Shown piece by piece: positions 63,901-64,000 of a stretch of 64,000 bases of DNA. The stretch's first letter is position 1. Each line of letters starts with the position of its first letter. A program made the translations under genes and the position numbers. The notes under the pieces were generated by a model that made no database searches, was not told the origin of the DNA, and saw only the letters and a list, made by a program, of their open reading frames with translations. Source of the stretch: Chitinophaga silvatica (GTDB lineage: Bacteria > Bacteroidota > Bacteroidia > Chitinophagales > Chitinophagaceae); contig NZ_QPMM01000006.1 in NCBI RefSeq assembly GCF_003419895.1, positions 310,001-374,000 on the forward strand. Direction: 5' to 3'.

Positions 63901-64000
63901 TTTGCTTCCTTTTGTAAGATTTCCATTTCCATCTACATCGATAATACTAACAGAATGATTTTCGTCTGTTAATAACATGCCGGTATTTCTATCGCCCTGT
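60988..64000 (-). CDS. Alpha-2-macroglobulin family protein (5' end beyond the window)
   Basis: The frame is open to the right edge, so about 1003 C-terminal residues are seen. The bait/thioester region has YPHGCIEQTTSG: the CxEQ thioester cysteine codon is at 62350-62352. Upstream are MG-type beta domains (VGDDIVLTIPSN; FKLPPYIGSLKAMVVAGQ) and downstream the helical thioester domain and receptor-like end (SVEAMYDNTIHAYQPGKW). Bacterial members trap attacking proteases in the periplasm. Encoded beside pbpC, which is thought to repair peptidoglycan after such attack. Confidence 0.92.
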   Translation of the reverse strand, partial: QGDRNTGMLLTDENHSVSIIDVDGNGNLTKGSKKVRVELYKIKWRWWWEEGEDDDYSNFTQGSYNQLLSNDEITLNDGKGKWNLRVNSPDWGRYLVRVKDLESGHTSGQAVYIDWPGWATRLQQSNPQEAAMLSFTADKKQYKVGDDIVLTIPSNAAGRGLISIESGSRILKAYWINTDKGQTVYRFKAEKNMSPNIYVNISLLQPHAQTANDLPIRMYGTIPIKIEDPGTILKPVINMPEKIRPETEAAITVSEANGKPMTYTIALVDEGLLDLTRFKTPDPHSSFYAREALGVKTWDLFDFVLGAWSVNMDRILTIGGDEGLNRNAGAAKANRFKPVVKFMGPFYLKTGQKQTHKFKLPPYIGSLKAMVVAGQDGAYGSAEKTVAVKKPLMLLTSAPRVLGPTETIQLPVTVFGMEPSVRNAVVTLNTSPLLEIVGDRSKTVIFPQPGEQIVYFDVKVKPQTGIAKIKVTATSGAEKAEEEVELDVRNPNPVITNVLENTLEGGQNWQSAFTAVGMAGSNKGTLEVSTIPALNLGKRLQFLIQYPHGCIEQTTSGVFPQLVLNQLMDLKESELANIDRNVKAGIVRLKNFQTSDGGFSYWPGEGQSDEWGTNYAGNFMLEAQARGYTLTPGILDQWKKYQRNKASTWVPNTQNFYGSDLTQAYRLYLLALAKVPELGAMNRLKEFKYLSAPAKWRLAAAYKLSGQPEVANSLIQGLSTDVKPYTQLGGTFGSDLRDKAMILETLTILGQRTRANDLLKQVAAQLSQADQWYSTQTTAYSLIAIAKYCGSNKGSSKMSFSYTLNGVKGNVNGTSFLTQIPVTFNNGTNGNVSISNSGSNVLYVRLILQGQPESGQEPVATNNPDILGMQVTYHTRDGKPVDPASLKQGSDFMATVTITNPGKRGYYEQMALSQVFPSGWEIINTRLMENDSAFAASPFTYQDIRDDRVYTYFNIEENKKRTYNVLLNAAYLGRFYLPATSVEAMYDNTIHAYQPGKWVEVTK

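Noticed and set aside
1..64000. tRNA or rRNA genes
   Set aside because: No intergenic space showed a T-arm GGTTCGA-type box with an acceptor stem, and gaps are mostly short hairpin regions.

Overview
The window is chromosomal DNA from a member of the phylum Bacteroidota, most likely a Chitinophagales relative (inference). The support is: gliding genes gldB, gldF and gldG; a fused MurF-alanine racemase; Oar-like TonB receptor architecture; DUF1800/DUF1501 exported proteins; group III truncated hemoglobin; and many genes preceded by TAnnTTTG, the Bacteroidota -7 promoter element. Base composition is AT-rich, about 40% GC by eye. No phage genes, transposases, CRISPR arrays, tRNAs or rRNAs were seen. 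Almost all of the window is ordinary core genome.

Layout. 0-8.8 kb: lspA, terC then murF-alr, gldF-gldG, a cysteine desulfurase and methylmalonyl-CoA epimerase. 8.8-9.5 kb is a 700-base AT-rich gap with a possible small RNA. 9.5-16.8 kb: a ZU5-type lipoprotein, a large TonB-dependent receptor, a second stand-alone murF, a small HExxH protein and apaG. 16.9-22.4 kb: gldB, an outer-membrane barrel, nadE, serS and a GNAT. 22.4-28.6 kb is a compact molybdenum-cofactor island (moeB-rhodanese, TSUP transporter, moaA, a DUF7009 protein, moaD, moaE, mobA, moaC, moeA) with no molybdoenzyme in view. 28.6-31.3 kb is a DUF1800-DUF1501 pair. 31.4-36 kb: a lipoprotein and two oligopeptide transporters (OPT, POT). 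36-43.6 kb: purD and the rod-shape cluster mreB-mreC-mreD-mrdA-rodA. 43.6-46.6 kb: an MBL hydrolase, a SnoaL-like protein, and a three-gene ECF sigma / repeat-containing membrane protein / Spy-like module. 46.9-51.7 kb: rfbA-galE-transketolase C half, then DUF47-pit. 51.9-58.2 kb: an LpxH-like phosphoesterase, two small proteins, an M13 peptidase, a membrane protein, truncated hemoglobin and rarA. 58.3-64 kb: pbpC and an alpha-2-macroglobulin gene that runs off the right edge.

Cell-envelope work dominates: peptidoglycan precursors and polymerisation (both murF genes, alr, mrdA, rodA, pbpC), lipoprotein maturation (lspA), gliding/secretion proteins and outer-membrane proteins. The Mo-cofactor island is a second coherent pathway.

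The least ordinary material is in the intergenic DNA and one regulatory operon. (1) Long hairpin elements with TTTCTCGCAAAG tips occur at 15.8, 21.7 and 46.7 kb. Two are copies of one element in opposite orientation and differ by paired changes in both arms. (2) A GC-rich REP-like hairpin occurs three times (53-85, 60798-60829, 60914-60945). (3) The putative anti-sigma protein next to the ECF sigma factor carries a triplicated PF-VP-GYF-SLP motif and no visible zinc anti-sigma signature. All calls are from reading the sequence; no database search was run.
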